The notes: generated from the letters alone by a model not told the origin. Positions 43,570 through 52,552 are shown, counted from the first letter of the stretch. The stretch: DNA of 64,000 nt from Desmonostoc geniculatum HA4340-LM1 (GCA_019359545.1 JAHHHB010000017.1:1-64000), one strand, 5' to 3'. Translations and numbers: made by a program.

Positions 43570-43950
43570 ATGCCTAGTGTTGAACTTGACGAAAACCGAG
43601 AGCATCGCATTCAAACAGAGATCATTGTAGATGCTGAAGATAAAGAAGACCGGGCTATGGGTTGGTACTATTACCTCGAAGAAACTCTGAATTTTCCGTT
43701 TATGGCTAAATGGACTAAGAAGGGGCGCAAATCCGCTTCTGTGGAAGAGAAACAAGTAGAAGTACTGGGAATGGCACCGGATGATGAGTGCTTAAAGGAT
43801 ATGTTTGTAGAAGTCGCTGATATTAATGGTAAGGATGATGATGTATATTCTGCAAAGTTATCTGAAATAGTAGCCATTGATGCTGATAGTGAAACGATTG
43901 AAGCGATCGCAGACTGGCTCTATTGGATTGCTAGAGGGTATAAATTCTAA
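43570..43950 (+). CDS. ccbP: Calcium-binding protein CcbP
   Basis: CcbP binds Ca2+ and in Anabaena negatively regulates heterocyst differentiation; its loss releases calcium in developing cells. The protein is 126 residues from the ATG at 43570 and strongly acidic. It has the family block DRAMGWYYYLEETLNFPFMAKW (about residues 29-50), then the acidic segments DVYSAKLSEIVAIDADSETIEAIADW and WIARGYKF at the end. There is no EF-hand, as expected for this family. An in-frame TTG at 43510 would add 20 residues (ending SYANRCF), and no ribosome site clearly decides between them. It abuts the acetyltransferase gene convergently with a 3-base gap. Confidence 0.82.
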   Translation: MPSVELDENREHRIQTEIIVDAEDKEDRAMGWYYYLEETLNFPFMAKWTKKGRKSASVEEKQVEVLGMAPDDECLKDMFVEVADINGKDDDVYSAKLSEIVAIDADSETIEAIADWLYWIARGYKF

Positions 43951-43953
43951 ATT

Positions 43954-44514
43954 CTACGATAAATTCCGAATCACGCGACAAGGATTGCCAGCAGCAATCA
44001 CATTTTCAGGTATATCTTTAGTAACTACACTACCAGCACCAATGGTTGTGTTATCGCCAATGGTTACACCTGGACAAATAATTGCACCGCCACCAATCCA
44101 GACATTATTACCAATCTTAATTGGGGCTGCTAGTTCTCTACCGGAAAGGCGAATTTCGGGTTCTGTAGGATGATAAGCAGTATAAATTTGCACGTAAGGG
44201 GCGCATAACACATGATTGCCAATGTGAACTGTATTACAGTCTAAAATTACACAGCCATAGTTCATGTATAATTTATTGCCAGCGAAAATATTACTACCAT
44301 AGTCACAGTGAAAAGGTGGTACGATTACAACTTTTTGACCTACTTTTCCAAATAATTCCTGCAAAATTTGTTGTCGTTGTTCTTGCTGTTCTTCGATTGT
44401 AGAATTGTAGTTTCGCAACAGACAACTAGCTCGTTTCTGTTCGGCAGCTAGTTCGGGATCTTCTGCAAAATATAACTCGCCTGCGAGCATTTTCTGTTTT
44501 TCGGTTTTTTCCAT
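43954..44514 (-). CDS. Maltose/galactoside O-acetyltransferase-like protein
   Basis: The protein is 186 residues from the ATG at 44514. An N-terminal Mac domain (EKQKMLAGELYFAEDPELAAEQKRAS) is followed by a left-handed beta-helix of hexapeptide repeats. The catalytic His is in TAYHPTEPE, and the acetyl-CoA contacts lie in NVWIGGGAIICPGVTIGDNTTIGAGSVVTKDIP. The family transfers acetyl from acetyl-CoA to sugars such as maltose or galactosides. An upstream TTG at 44532 would add six residues. It is next to the GGDEF gene on the same strand. Confidence 0.88.
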   Translation of the reverse strand: MEKTEKQKMLAGELYFAEDPELAAEQKRASCLLRNYNSTIEEQQEQRQQILQELFGKVGQKVVIVPPFHCDYGSNIFAGNKLYMNYGCVILDCNTVHIGNHVLCAPYVQIYTAYHPTEPEIRLSGRELAAPIKIGNNVWIGGGAIICPGVTIGDNTTIGAGSVVTKDIPENVIAAGNPCRVIRNLS

Positions 44515-44534
44515 AGTTTGCACATTAATCAATA

Positions 44535-45815
44535 TTAAAATATCGCATAAGTAGCCTTTCCTTGCCGCTTAGCTCGGTACATAGCAGTATCAGCATCCTG
44601 TAGCAGGGTTGCAGGTTCTTCATAGCTACTACAATTCCAAGCAATACCAATGCTAGCTGTAGTATATAATTGATTTCCGTTGAGGCTAAGGGGTAATCTT
44701 AAGGAGTCTTGAATACGTCTGGCAACATTGATCGCATCAGTCACGTCTTTAATATCTTCCAAAAGAACGGTAAACTCATCACCACCAAATCGTGCTACAG
44801 TATCGCCACTGCGTAAGCATGACTCTAAACGTCTAGCGATCGCTACTAAGAAATCATCCCCTACTCCATGCCCAAAGCGATCGTTAATCTGTTTGAAGTT
44901 ATCTAAATCCAAAAACAGAACTCCAAAATAATAATCACTTTTCCGTTTGCTGCGTTCAATTGCTTGTCTGAGTCGGTCTAAAAATAAAACACGATTTGGT
45001 AATGCTGTCAGTCCATCATAAAACGCATTGCGGATCAGTTGCGCTTCTGTCTCCTTGCGTTTGGTGATATCTTGAAAAACTAAAACCGCACCAGTAATAT
45101 TACCATCTCGATCGCAAAGAGGTGCAACATTATCTCCAATGGGTATTTCTTTGCCATCTTTGGTAATTAGTGTACAGTTTTCCGGTAGATTTAAAACTTC
45201 ACCTGCTTCGATTACATCTGTAACTAAATTTTCAATTGCTTCTCCTACATCTTTGTCAACTAAGTTCACAACTTCTACTAAATCTTTACCGAAGGCTTCG
45301 CTTTGCTTCCAGCCAGTGATAATTTCTGCTATTGGATTCATCATTTGAATACAACCATTTGCATATGTCACAATCACTGCACGACCCATACTGTTAATAA
45401 TCGCTGTCAACCTCTGTTTTTCTTCCTGTAATTTCTTTTCGCTCTGATGTTTATACAGAGCCATTTCAATCACAAAATGTAAATCACTTTCAATAAAGGG
45501 TTTTAGTATATACATAAAAGGCTCAATTAGCTGATTTTTTTGTAAGATTTTATATTCAGATCTGTCTATGAGATAGACTATAGGCACATGTAACTTATTC
45601 TGGATAATATCTGCTAGTTGCACACCATTTATTTTCCGATTTAGCCGGATATCAATTAATACTAAATTTGGATGAATTTCTACTACCTTTTGTATTGCCT
45701 CTTCACCAGGTTCAGTTATTTCTGAAACGGAATAGCCTAATTTTTGTAGATTTTTTTTGATATTTGAGGCTAGGCTTTTTTCATCCTCAACAACTAGGAT
45801 TTTGCGGGCGAACAT
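44535..45815 (-). CDS. Response regulator with PAS and GGDEF (diguanylate cyclase) domains
   Basis: A 426-residue signalling protein. An N-terminal receiver domain (1-120) has acidic residues in VVEDE, the phosphorylatable Asp in LVLIDIRL and Lys in ILKPF. A PAS/PAC domain (about 135-255) carries GNITGAVLVFQDITKRKE, and the GGDEF domain is at about 265-426. The active site is RFGGDEF and the inhibitory site RSGD lies five residues before it, so c-di-GMP synthesis with product feedback is expected. The receiver Thr/Ser position looks replaced (VYLIDRSEY). No partner kinase is adjacent. It ends three bases before the upstream start region of the acetyltransferase gene, so the two are probably cotranscribed. 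Confidence 0.9.
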   Translation of the reverse strand: MFARKILVVEDEKSLASNIKKNLQKLGYSVSEITEPGEEAIQKVVEIHPNLVLIDIRLNRKINGVQLADIIQNKLHVPIVYLIDRSEYKILQKNQLIEPFMYILKPFIESDLHFVIEMALYKHQSEKKLQEEKQRLTAIINSMGRAVIVTYANGCIQMMNPIAEIITGWKQSEAFGKDLVEVVNLVDKDVGEAIENLVTDVIEAGEVLNLPENCTLITKDGKEIPIGDNVAPLCDRDGNITGAVLVFQDITKRKETEAQLIRNAFYDGLTALPNRVLFLDRLRQAIERSKRKSDYYFGVLFLDLDNFKQINDRFGHGVGDDFLVAIARRLESCLRSGDTVARFGGDEFTVLLEDIKDVTDAINVARRIQDSLRLPLSLNGNQLYTTASIGIAWNCSSYEEPATLLQDADTAMYRAKRQGKATYAIF

Positions 45816-46543
45816 GTTACAATAGTCTGTTTGCTAAGGTTGAGATTTTGTAGTCACTATCAACTCAATCTAAAATTAGATAATCTTATCATAAACAATC
45901 TCTCAGTACCTGGCTAAATAGCAAATAGCATGTTGTTTACCTGTGATAATTTCTGTGTTTCCTAAAGGTAATTACTCAATACAGCTAATATCAAGTCATT
46001 AATATTCAATGTCAGTTACCAGCAATCAAAAATTGAATTTCAGAAATATGCAATAATTATTGTGATAAAAAGAAAAATAAGTCAGTATAATATTTATCCA
46101 AAAAGTCATCAAGAATAAAATTTAATACAACAGAATTTAGAATTCCGAATCCAGAATCCAGAATTGGGAAGTAAAACAGGGTTTATACCAGGCTTTGGGA
46201 TGAATCGTTGTGTAGTTCACTTTCCTTGAAATCTGCTGTAAATTCACAGCATACTCATCTTTAATTTCCTGCTTTTAAAGTGGGGTTAGGGAATATTAAC
46301 TTTTAAAGACTCAGGGAGTGAGAATGAGGGGATGAATTATCTAGGACTTAGTTATTTAAGAAGAATTTAAAATTGTACTGGCTTTAGACTGGGTTGAAGT
46401 TGGTTTTCGGTTTTTGAGAACGAGTGCGGGGTGGGGGGAATAAATGGCAGGAAAAATTCTGTTTGTCAGATATTTCCACACTCCAGCTAAACCCCTGTGT
46501 TTGCTAGTTTATCGGTCTCGATCGCCAAAACACGCTTTGCGGT
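45816..46543. other. Intergenic region between folB and the GGDEF gene
   Basis: About 730 bases, AT-rich, no plausible gene. Short GAATTCCGAATCCAGAATCCAGAATT repeats lie at 46137-46166. The promoter of the GGDEF gene must be within the first part. Nothing else was recognised. Confidence 0.4.
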
Positions 46544-46912
46544 TTAGAGATTGGACTTAGTTTTAGTCACTTCAATGCTAATTGTGCCGCCAAAGTCTGG
46601 AATCGGTGCGCTAGGTTTGCTGAGAATGACTTGGACTTGTGTGATGCGATCGTAGTGTTGGAGGATAGAATCTGCGATCGCCATTACCAGTTTCTCCACC
46701 AAAGCGAACTTAGAAGTTTTGACCAGATGTTGTATCAAGCTAATGACGCTGCGATAATCTAAAGTGTCTTCGATGGCGTCAGTCTTAGCCGCTGTGGAGA
46801 TATCCAACCATAACCTCACATCCACCTCAAACCATTGTCCTAGCACCTGTTCTTCTGGTAGATACCCAGTGTAGCCATAGCAGCGAATTCCTGTTAAATG
46901 AATGCAGTCCAT
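46544..46912 (-). CDS. folB: Dihydroneopterin aldolase
   Basis: FolB converts 7,8-dihydroneopterin to 6-hydroxymethyl-dihydropterin and glycolaldehyde in folate synthesis. The protein is 122 residues from the ATG at 46912 (MDCIHLTGIRCYGYTGYLPEEQ). It has the active-site region GYTGYLPEEQVLGQWFEVDV, DTLDYRSVISLIQHLV, the Lys of VEKLVMAIAD and SKPSAPIPDFGGTISIEV. An ATG nine codons upstream (46939) is possible, and no clear ribosome site decides. It is divergent from menD. Confidence 0.93.
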   Translation of the reverse strand: MDCIHLTGIRCYGYTGYLPEEQVLGQWFEVDVRLWLDISTAAKTDAIEDTLDYRSVISLIQHLVKTSKFALVEKLVMAIADSILQHYDRITQVQVILSKPSAPIPDFGGTISIEVTKTKSNL

Positions 46913-47227
46913 AAAAGTTTGAGAGCAAATTGTGTGCATTTTCTAGAAAGTTTAGTCACTGGGTTGCGATCTTTGGCAAAGTTGAATCAACTGGCGTCAA
47001 GCTAGTCTGTCTGGAAATTTTCTTGCCAACAAACTCGCGTGGCGGTGTCGGTTTCCATCGGGAGCATTTGTGAGGAAAAGCTCGCAACCTACTTTTGGGG
47101 AAAGCTGCTTTTGAACCTCCAAGGGTCAAAAACCGAGCCTCGGACTTTTCCTTGTCCAACTTTCCCAGACGGATTTTAAATTGAATTCCCCTAAACAAAA
47201 TCTAAAATTTAAGATTGTTTTATAGCT
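46913..47227. other. Divergent region folB/menD
   Basis: About 315 bases. It holds a GC-richer stretch (46975-47170) without a recognisable protein on either strand, although an open 80-codon frame crosses it. TTTAAAAT-type sequences before 47228 are AT-rich as expected for the menD promoter. Confidence 0.4.
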
Positions 47228-49063
47228 ATGTTTGATTTAATGCCGATCGCCTTTAAAAATGTTAATCAACTTTGGGCTTATATCTTAACAGAAACGCTAA
47301 AGCAGCTGGGATTAACTTGTGCTATCGTTTGTCCTGGTTCACGCTCCACACCTTTAGCAGTGGCCTTTGCCCAACAAGCGCCAGAGATTGAAGCAATTTC
47401 CATCCTTGACGAACGCTCCGCCGCCTTTTTTGCCTTAGGACAAGCTAAAGCAACCGGACGCCCTGTGGTAGTCCTTTGCACCTCTGGTACAGCAGGAGCG
47501 AACTTTTATCCAGCGGTAATCGAAGCCTCATATAGCCGCGTACCACTGTTAGTATTAACCACCGATAGACCACCAGAATTGCGAGATTGCCACTCTGGGC
47601 AAACCATAGACCAGTTGAGATTATATGGCAACTACCCAAATTGGCAAGGCGAGTTAGCCTTACCCGCTGCTGATATGGGAATGTTAGCTTATTTGCGGCA
47701 AATGGTAATTCATAGCTGGGAAACAACGCAAATCCCAACGATTGGCCCAGTACATTTGAATATTCCCTTTCGCGATCCTTTAGCGCCTGTTCCCGATGGA
47801 AGTGACTTGAGTTTTTTACAGTCCCAGTTCCACCCAGAAGACTTCTTTGCAGGTATAGCAAACCCATTCCCCATTGCCCATTCCCTATTTCCCATTCCCC
47901 AAGAATGGAAACAATGCGATCGCGGCATTATTATCGCAGGTGTAGCGCAACCAGAGCAACCACAGGAGTATTGTAAGGCGATCGCCCGACTTTCCCAAAC
48001 TCTCAAATGGCCTGTTTTAGCAGAGGGACTTTCGCCACTGAGAAATTATGCCGAACTCAACCCTTATTTAATTTCCACCTATGACTTGATTTTGCGAAAT
48101 CAGCAACTAGCCAAGCAGCTAGCACCGAAAATGGTGATTCAGATAGGAGAAATGCCCACTAGTAAAGAACTGCGTACCTGGATAGATGCAACCCAACCCC
48201 GACGCTGGGTAATTGACAACAGCAACCAAAACCTCGACCCTTTGCACGGGAGGACAATGCATTTGCGGATGAGGGTAGAGCAGCTTTTTTGGGGAGATGA
48301 GGGAGTAGGGGGAGATGAGGGAGCAGGGGGAGCAGAGGGAGATGAGGGAGTAGGGGGAGATGAGGAAGAAAATACTTCTTTATCCCCCTCATCTTCCCCC
48401 GATTATCTCCGCCAGTGGTGTGCAGCAGAAACGCAAGTTAGGACAGCTGTTGACCAAACTATGGGGGATATGGAGGAATTATTTGAGGGTAAAGCAGCTT
48501 GGTTAATTTCTCAGACGCTACCGCCAGGAACGCCGCTGTTTATTGCTAATAGTATGCCTGTGCGGGATGTGGAGTATTTTTGGAAACCGAATAATTTGGG
48601 AGTGCGATCGTATTTTAATCGGGGTGCAAATGGCATTGACGGCACATTATCCACAGCGTTAGGAATTGCCCACCGCCAGCAAAGTAGTGTGATGTTAACA
48701 GGAGATTTAGCTTTGTTGCATGACACCAACGGTTTTTTAATCCGCAATAAATTTGTGGGACATCTGACAATTGTGTTAATTAATAATAATGGTGGTGGCA
48801 TTTTTGAAATGTTACCGATTGCCAAATTTGACCCACCATTTGAAGAGTTTTTCGGCACTCCCCAGGATATTGATTTTGCTCAGTTATGCGCTACTTATAA
48901 TGTGCAGTATGAATTGATGACTTCTTGGGAACAGTTGCAGCAAAAATTAAACCCACTACCAACTACAGGAATTCGGGTTTTGGAATTGCAGACAAATCGT
49001 AAACATGACGCTAAGTGGCGACAAGAGAATTTAAGGAAGTTTGCGGCAGATACTATGATTTAA
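47228..49063 (+). CDS. menD: SEPHCHC synthase (menaquinone/phylloquinone biosynthesis)
   Basis: MenD is a thiamine-diphosphate enzyme that joins 2-oxoglutarate and isochorismate, early in synthesis of the PSI quinone phylloquinone. The 611-residue protein has VCPGSRSTPLAVAFAQ, ERSAAFFALGQAK, CTSGTAGANFYPAV, and the ThDP/Mg block GDLALLHDTNGFL with NNNGGGIFEMLP. Two low-complexity inserts are encoded by genomic repeats. Residues 212-225 (FPIAHSLFPIP) come from CCCATTCCC-type units at 47862-47901. About residues 355-391 (GDEGVG units) come from an 18-bp repeat at 48291-48365. The reading frame is kept through both, and all catalytic blocks are intact. Confidence 0.94.
   Translation: MFDLMPIAFKNVNQLWAYILTETLKQLGLTCAIVCPGSRSTPLAVAFAQQAPEIEAISILDERSAAFFALGQAKATGRPVVVLCTSGTAGANFYPAVIEASYSRVPLLVLTTDRPPELRDCHSGQTIDQLRLYGNYPNWQGELALPAADMGMLAYLRQMVIHSWETTQIPTIGPVHLNIPFRDPLAPVPDGSDLSFLQSQFHPEDFFAGIANPFPIAHSLFPIPQEWKQCDRGIIIAGVAQPEQPQEYCKAIARLSQTLKWPVLAEGLSPLRNYAELNPYLISTYDLILRNQQLAKQLAPKMVIQIGEMPTSKELRTWIDATQPRRWVIDNSNQNLDPLHGRTMHLRMRVEQLFWGDEGVGGDEGAGGAEGDEGVGGDEEENTSLSPSSSPDYLRQWCAAETQVRTAVDQTMGDMEELFEGKAAWLISQTLPPGTPLFIANSMPVRDVEYFWKPNNLGVRSYFNRGANGIDGTLSTALGIAHRQQSSVMLTGDLALLHDTNGFLIRNKFVGHLTIVLINNNGGGIFEMLPIAKFDPPFEEFFGTPQDIDFAQLCATYNVQYELMTSWEQLQQKLNPLPTTGIRVLELQTNRKHDAKWRQENLRKFAADTMI
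48291..48401. repeat. In-frame 18-bp repeat inside menD
   Basis: Units GGAGATGAGGGAGTAGGG repeat almost four times, with one 9-bp partial unit (GGAGCAGAG). Each unit encodes GDEGVG or GDEGAG. The downstream ATCCCCCTCATCTTCCCCC (48382-48400) is complementary. Unit lengths are multiples of three, so the frame survives. Confidence 0.85.
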
Positions 49064-49137
49064 CTATTCCTAAATAAAGTTGAGCTTAGTTAAGCCGCCC
49101 TAGTAATCAAACGGCTTAATTTAATTAAATACCTTTT

Positions 49138-49725
49138 TCATCTCAAAGTAAGCGCATCAGAAATATTACCCACGCGCCGATTTAATAGTCGTAAAACGAT
49201 CGCTCTTTCTCCTTCAACCTTTCCTTCCTCTCGTCCTTGTTCCTTCGCTTCCACAATAGCCCGTGGTTCTTCCAAATTCAGTCCCAACATCGCTTCAATC
49301 TCCTCTCGACTCAAGGTAGAAAACTTGTAGACGATAATCGTCGTCACTAAATCAATTATCGCTTGCTCCGATTGCTGCCGTGCTTGTTCCAGCAAAAACC
49401 GCGCCCCTTCCACTGCTTCTGCTTCAGCGGTAACATTTGTCAGCAACATCAAACCCAATCCCAAAGGTTGTTGTCGTAAATCCCCCAACTCATCGAGATA
49501 AACCCGCCTAACTTGTCCACTCTCCAACAAAGCGCGATGAATCATTAAATTTGATGGTTCCAGACTGCGAGAAGGAAAAATCACCACTCCAAACCAGTCA
49601 TCGTAACGAATTGAGTGGCGATAAAGAAACAAAAACAATTCGCTAAAGAAGCGGTGATATAAATCTTCGTCCTTCTGAAACTGGACTTCCCTGGAAATTG
49701 CTTGAATAATTTGTAGAAGATGGAG
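49138..49725 (-). pseudogene. 5'-truncated DUF2887/DUF4351 (Rpn-like) transposase-related remnant
   Basis: The readable frame (about 195 codons, no ATG) starts with VQFQKDEDLYHRFFSELFLFLYRHS, the middle of a DUF2887 domain. It continues through VVIFPSRSLEPSN, an Arg/Glu-rich helix (EAKEQGREEGKVEGERAIVLRLLNRRVGNIS) and a short DUF4351-like end. Full members start about 60 residues earlier with a nuclease-like PD-(D/E)XK part, and here a TGA (minus strand, 49726-49728) and unrelated sequence replace it. A TTG at 49638 is the first possible start. It lies between menD and menB. Most likely a decayed Rpn-type gene. Confidence 0.7.
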
Positions 49726-49872
49726 TCACGCCGCATTGTGATTGCTAATCAATTACTAGCCCTGATTGTAAAGCTTGAGACATGAATCTTAGCGTAGGCG
49801 TAGCCCACCGCAGGTATCGCAACTCCCCACGTCCGCGATAAAATTCTCTAAGCAACAGCGCACTCCATACCA

Positions 49873-50706
49873 ATGCAAATCAACTGGCAAACTGCCAAAT
49901 CCTACGAAGATATCCTGTATCAAAAAACCGATGGCATTGCGAAAATCACCATCAACCGCCCCCACAAACGCAATGCTTTCCGCCCCAAGACTGTGTTTGA
50001 ACTTTACGATGCTTTTTGTGATGCGCGTGAAGATACTACTATTGGTGTTGTTCTATTTACTGGTTACGGTCCCCACACTGATGGTAAATATGCCTTCTGT
50101 GCTGGTGGGGACCAAAGCGTGCGGGGACATGCTGGTTATGTGGATGATACTGGCATCCCCCGGTTGAATGTGCTGGATTTGCAACGCTTGATTCGTTCCA
50201 TGCCGAAAGTAGTGATTGCTTTGGTAGCGGGATATGCGATCGGTGGTGGACATGTCCTACACCTGATTTGTGACCTCACCATCGCTGCTGATAACGCCAT
50301 TTTCGGACAGACTGGGCCGAAAGTCGGCAGTTTTGATGGTGGTTTTGGCGCCAGCTATCTCGCCCGCGTTGTAGGGCAAAAAAAAGCACGCGAGATTTGG
50401 TTTCTCTGCCGTCAATATGATGCCCAACAAGCCCTAGAAATGGGCTTAATTAATTGCATCGTCCCAGTCGAACAACTAGAAGCCGAAGGTGTTCAATGGG
50501 CGCAAGAGATTTTAGAAAAAAGTCCGATCGCCATTCGGTGTCTCAAAGCAGCATTCAACGCTGATTGTGACGGACAAGCTGGTTTACAAGAACTCGCTGG
50601 TAATGCCACCCTACTGTATTACATGACAGAAGAAGGGTCTGAGGGCAAACAAGCGTTCCTCGAAAAACGTCCACCAGATTTTCGCTCTTTTCCTTGGCTA
50701 CCCTAA
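49873..50706 (+). CDS. menB: 1,4-dihydroxy-2-naphthoyl-CoA synthase
   Basis: MenB closes the naphthoquinone ring from O-succinylbenzoyl-CoA on the way to phylloquinone. The 277-residue crotonase-fold protein has [17 protein letters not shown], the oxyanion segment [18 protein letters not shown], the acid-site region [14 protein letters not shown] and the C-terminal [12 protein letters not shown] typical of MenB. It is on the same strand as menD, with a decayed gene on the other strand between them. A strong terminator follows. Confidence 0.96.
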   Translation: MQINWQTAKSYEDILYQKTDGIAKITINRPHKRNAFRPKTVFELYDAFCDAREDTTIGVVLFTGYGPHTDGKYAFCAGGDQSVRGHAGYVDDTGIPRLNVLDLQRLIRSMPKVVIALVAGYAIGGGHVLHLICDLTIAADNAIFGQTGPKVGSFDGGFGASYLARVVGQKKAREIWFLCRQYDAQQALEMGLINCIVPVEQLEAEGVQWAQEILEKSPIAIRCLKAAFNADCDGQAGLQELAGNATLLYYMTEEGSEGKQAFLEKRPPDFRSFPWLP

Positions 50707-50712
50707 AATTGC

Positions 50713-50745
50713 AAAAATCGCACCTTCCTAAAGGGTGCGATTTTT
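50713..50745 (+). terminator. Rho-independent terminator of menB (two-way)
   Basis: AAAAATCGCACC (50713-50724) pairs perfectly with GGTGCGATTTTT (50734-50745) around a 9-base loop. A-run and T-run flank the stem on both sides, so it can end menB and also the minus-strand gene at 50834. Confidence 0.9.
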
Positions 50746-50833
50746 GTAGATGTCAACCTTTACAGCACTAAAAATCTTAAAAACAAATCTTATTTTAAGC
50801 AGACTAGGAACTCAGTCCAGTAATAATGAGTGA

Positions 50834-51142
50834 CTAAATAAGTACAGTCTTAGCCTCTTGGGAAGTAGAGACAGTTGTTTCCTCTGCAAGAGCAAGACTG
50901 GCATTGTCTAAATCTGAAACTAGGGATTGACAAGAAGTTAAAACTGGTTTTGCATCTGGCAAACCCCAAGCATCTTCCAAAGTTTCCCAAGAAGGTGCAA
51001 AAGGTGGGATCGCCAAAGAGCAAGCCTTCCAGCTTGCTTGAACTGGCGCTCCCAATTGCTGACACATTCCGCCACGGCGACCCTCTGGCTGGTAATGACG
51101 GCAATATCTACAGGCAGATGCTAAAAATTTAATAGGTTTCAT
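50834..51142 (-). CDS. Small four-cysteine protein of unknown function
   Basis: A 102-residue protein with the cysteine pattern C11-x2-C14 ... C27 ... C41 (CRYC, GMC, KAC) in the first half, surrounded by basic and aromatic residues (RHYQPEGRRGG). The second half is low-complexity and acidic and has a fifth Cys (SCQSLV). The arrangement could bind zinc or an iron-sulphur cluster. I know similar hypothetical proteins in cyanobacteria but no function. The ATG at 51142 is plausible. Confidence 0.65.
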   Translation of the reverse strand: MKPIKFLASACRYCRHYQPEGRRGGMCQQLGAPVQASWKACSLAIPPFAPSWETLEDAWGLPDAKPVLTSCQSLVSDLDNASLALAEETTVSTSQEAKTVLI

Positions 51143-51749
51143 TTGGGTTCATCGTTAGTGCCGTTTCGGCTGAATTTCACCCTTATATTTTGCTTCTATA
51201 TATAAAGAGGGAGGAAAGCCAAAAAGTCATTATTTGCTCTAGGTTTCAGCGATCCCGATGAAAAAATAAATTTTAGGATATTTTTATATTCTTGTTATAT
51301 TTTTCAATGTTCTTTAGAGTGGATACCTATAGATTTTGGCTAAAACTTATTAGGGATCAAGATTAAAAGTAAAGAATTTGATTTCTTGAACGTTTTAACT
51401 TCTTCCTTAAGGATAGCTTTAGGCAGATTATTAGAGATAAATAGTCTGCTTTTGTATCACACTCGGCATATTCTAGCAGTAAAATATATTTTTTCTCAAG
51501 AATTAGAACTCTTGTGTGTGGTTGCAGCAAGTTACTTGAGGATATTTTTTTCTTAAATAAATTTAGTTGCTCTGTCTGTAATTCTGCGGATAAATTTACA
51601 GCACATTGCAAGTTGGTGAGGTATGGATAATCGTAGGGGCGCACAGCTGTGCGCCCCTACCGGTGTACCTCATTTACCTGAAATACGCTGTAATTTCTCC
51701 AGATCTCTACACTGAAGCTCCTCAGCTTATTAGTCAGGATTGACTGGCT
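51143..51749. other. Intergenic region with a 28-bp palindrome
   Basis: About 600 bases between two minus-strand genes. A weak 93-codon frame (51363-51644) has no family I recognise and begins inside the palindrome. GTAGGGGCGCAC... at 51633-51660 is listed separately. The rest is AT-rich. Confidence 0.45.
51617..51672. repeat. Nested palindromic repeat
   Basis: A perfect 28-bp palindrome (51633-51660, GTAGGGGCGCACAG and its complement) lies inside an outer inverted pair TGAGGTA (51617-51623) / TACCTCA (51666-51672). It is a mobile-like repeat common in cyanobacterial genomes. Confidence 0.8.
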
Positions 51750-52292
51750 TCAAAATTGCTTAGCAGCACAGACAGAACAGACTGCCCAGCGCTGGAGTTC
51801 GCCGGGTGGGGTGGGGGATTGACATTGGGGACAAAGGGGTAAGCCATGCGATCGCGCTTGCACGATCTTAGTCCAATGCCCAAAAGCAGCATTCGGATCT
51901 TGAATACTGGGTGTACTCTCAGGGCGGCTAAGGCGATCGCCAACGTAACTGGGATGCTCATGGGACAAAATTGTTTGTTGCTGTTTTGTCTCCACAGCTG
52001 AATGCTGCCAACCAGCAGTCGAGAAGCGAATATCAACCAAAGGCGTTGGCAGCTTTTTATTCAACTTTAAAAGTAGAGACGTGCGACCAAAAGTCAAGTT
52101 TTGCGCCCAAGCTGCGCTAGAAGTTGCTACCCACAAAACATCACGCTGAATCGACAATGGTCGAGTATGTGCAGCAACCACAGAACCAACAACCTCTGCC
52201 CAACACTTGGTCAAGCGTTGAAATGGTTGCTCCTGCCATTTAGCCTGCTTTTCTAGAATGCCTAAAATATCATTAACTGATTTCAACGACAT
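51750..52292 (-). CDS. DciA-like (DUF721) protein
   Basis: The 180-residue protein has an N-terminal DUF721 domain (about 1-95: VNDILGILEKQAKWQEQPFQRLTKCWAEVVG..., VLWVATSSAAWAQNLTF). It continues with a Gln-rich linker and a C-terminal zinc-ribbon-like CPQC...CSVC pair. DciA proteins load the replicative helicase DnaB in most bacteria that lack DnaC. The zinc ribbon is an addition found in the cyanobacterial form. The fit to the family is good. Function in this organism is inferred. Confidence 0.82.
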   Translation of the reverse strand: MSLKSVNDILGILEKQAKWQEQPFQRLTKCWAEVVGSVVAAHTRPLSIQRDVLWVATSSAAWAQNLTFGRTSLLLKLNKKLPTPLVDIRFSTAGWQHSAVETKQQQTILSHEHPSYVGDRLSRPESTPSIQDPNAAFGHWTKIVQARSHGLPLCPQCQSPTPPGELQRWAVCSVCAAKQF

Positions 52293-52552
52293 GATTAATC
52301 AAAGTGGGGAGTCGGGAGTGGAGAGTAGAGACGCGATTAATCGCGTCTCTACAGGAGTTAGGAGTATTCTCTCCCCACCTCATTTCCTATTCTCAAGATA
52401 GACCTCCATGAACTATGCTTCACAACAAAGTCTAAAAATCGTCTTTTCTACTCCCCACTCCCCACTCCCCACTTTCTAAGTAATTTTCGCTAATATTGGC
52501 ACAAATATGTCTAAAGTTAATTCCAGCAATCTACCTTTGAGGTGTAGAGGTA
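52293..52552. repeat. Repeat-filled spacer with 28-bp palindrome
   Basis: Contains GGGAGTCGGGAGTGG heptads (52300-52322), a perfect palindrome GTAGAGACGCGATT/AATCGCGTCTCTAC (52325-52352) and CTCCCCACTCCCCACTCCCCAC heptads (52450-52473) that complement the first run. It separates the divergent dciA-like gene and SPOR gene. Confidence 0.75.

Noticed and set aside
46956..47198. 80-codon frame between folB and menD
   Set aside because: No family resemblance, no ribosome site, and it lies in the divergent promoter region.
51363..51644. 93-codon minus-strand frame in the spacer before the dciA-like gene
   Set aside because: The start lies inside a dispersed palindrome and the sequence is not recognisable; could be real but cannot be supported.
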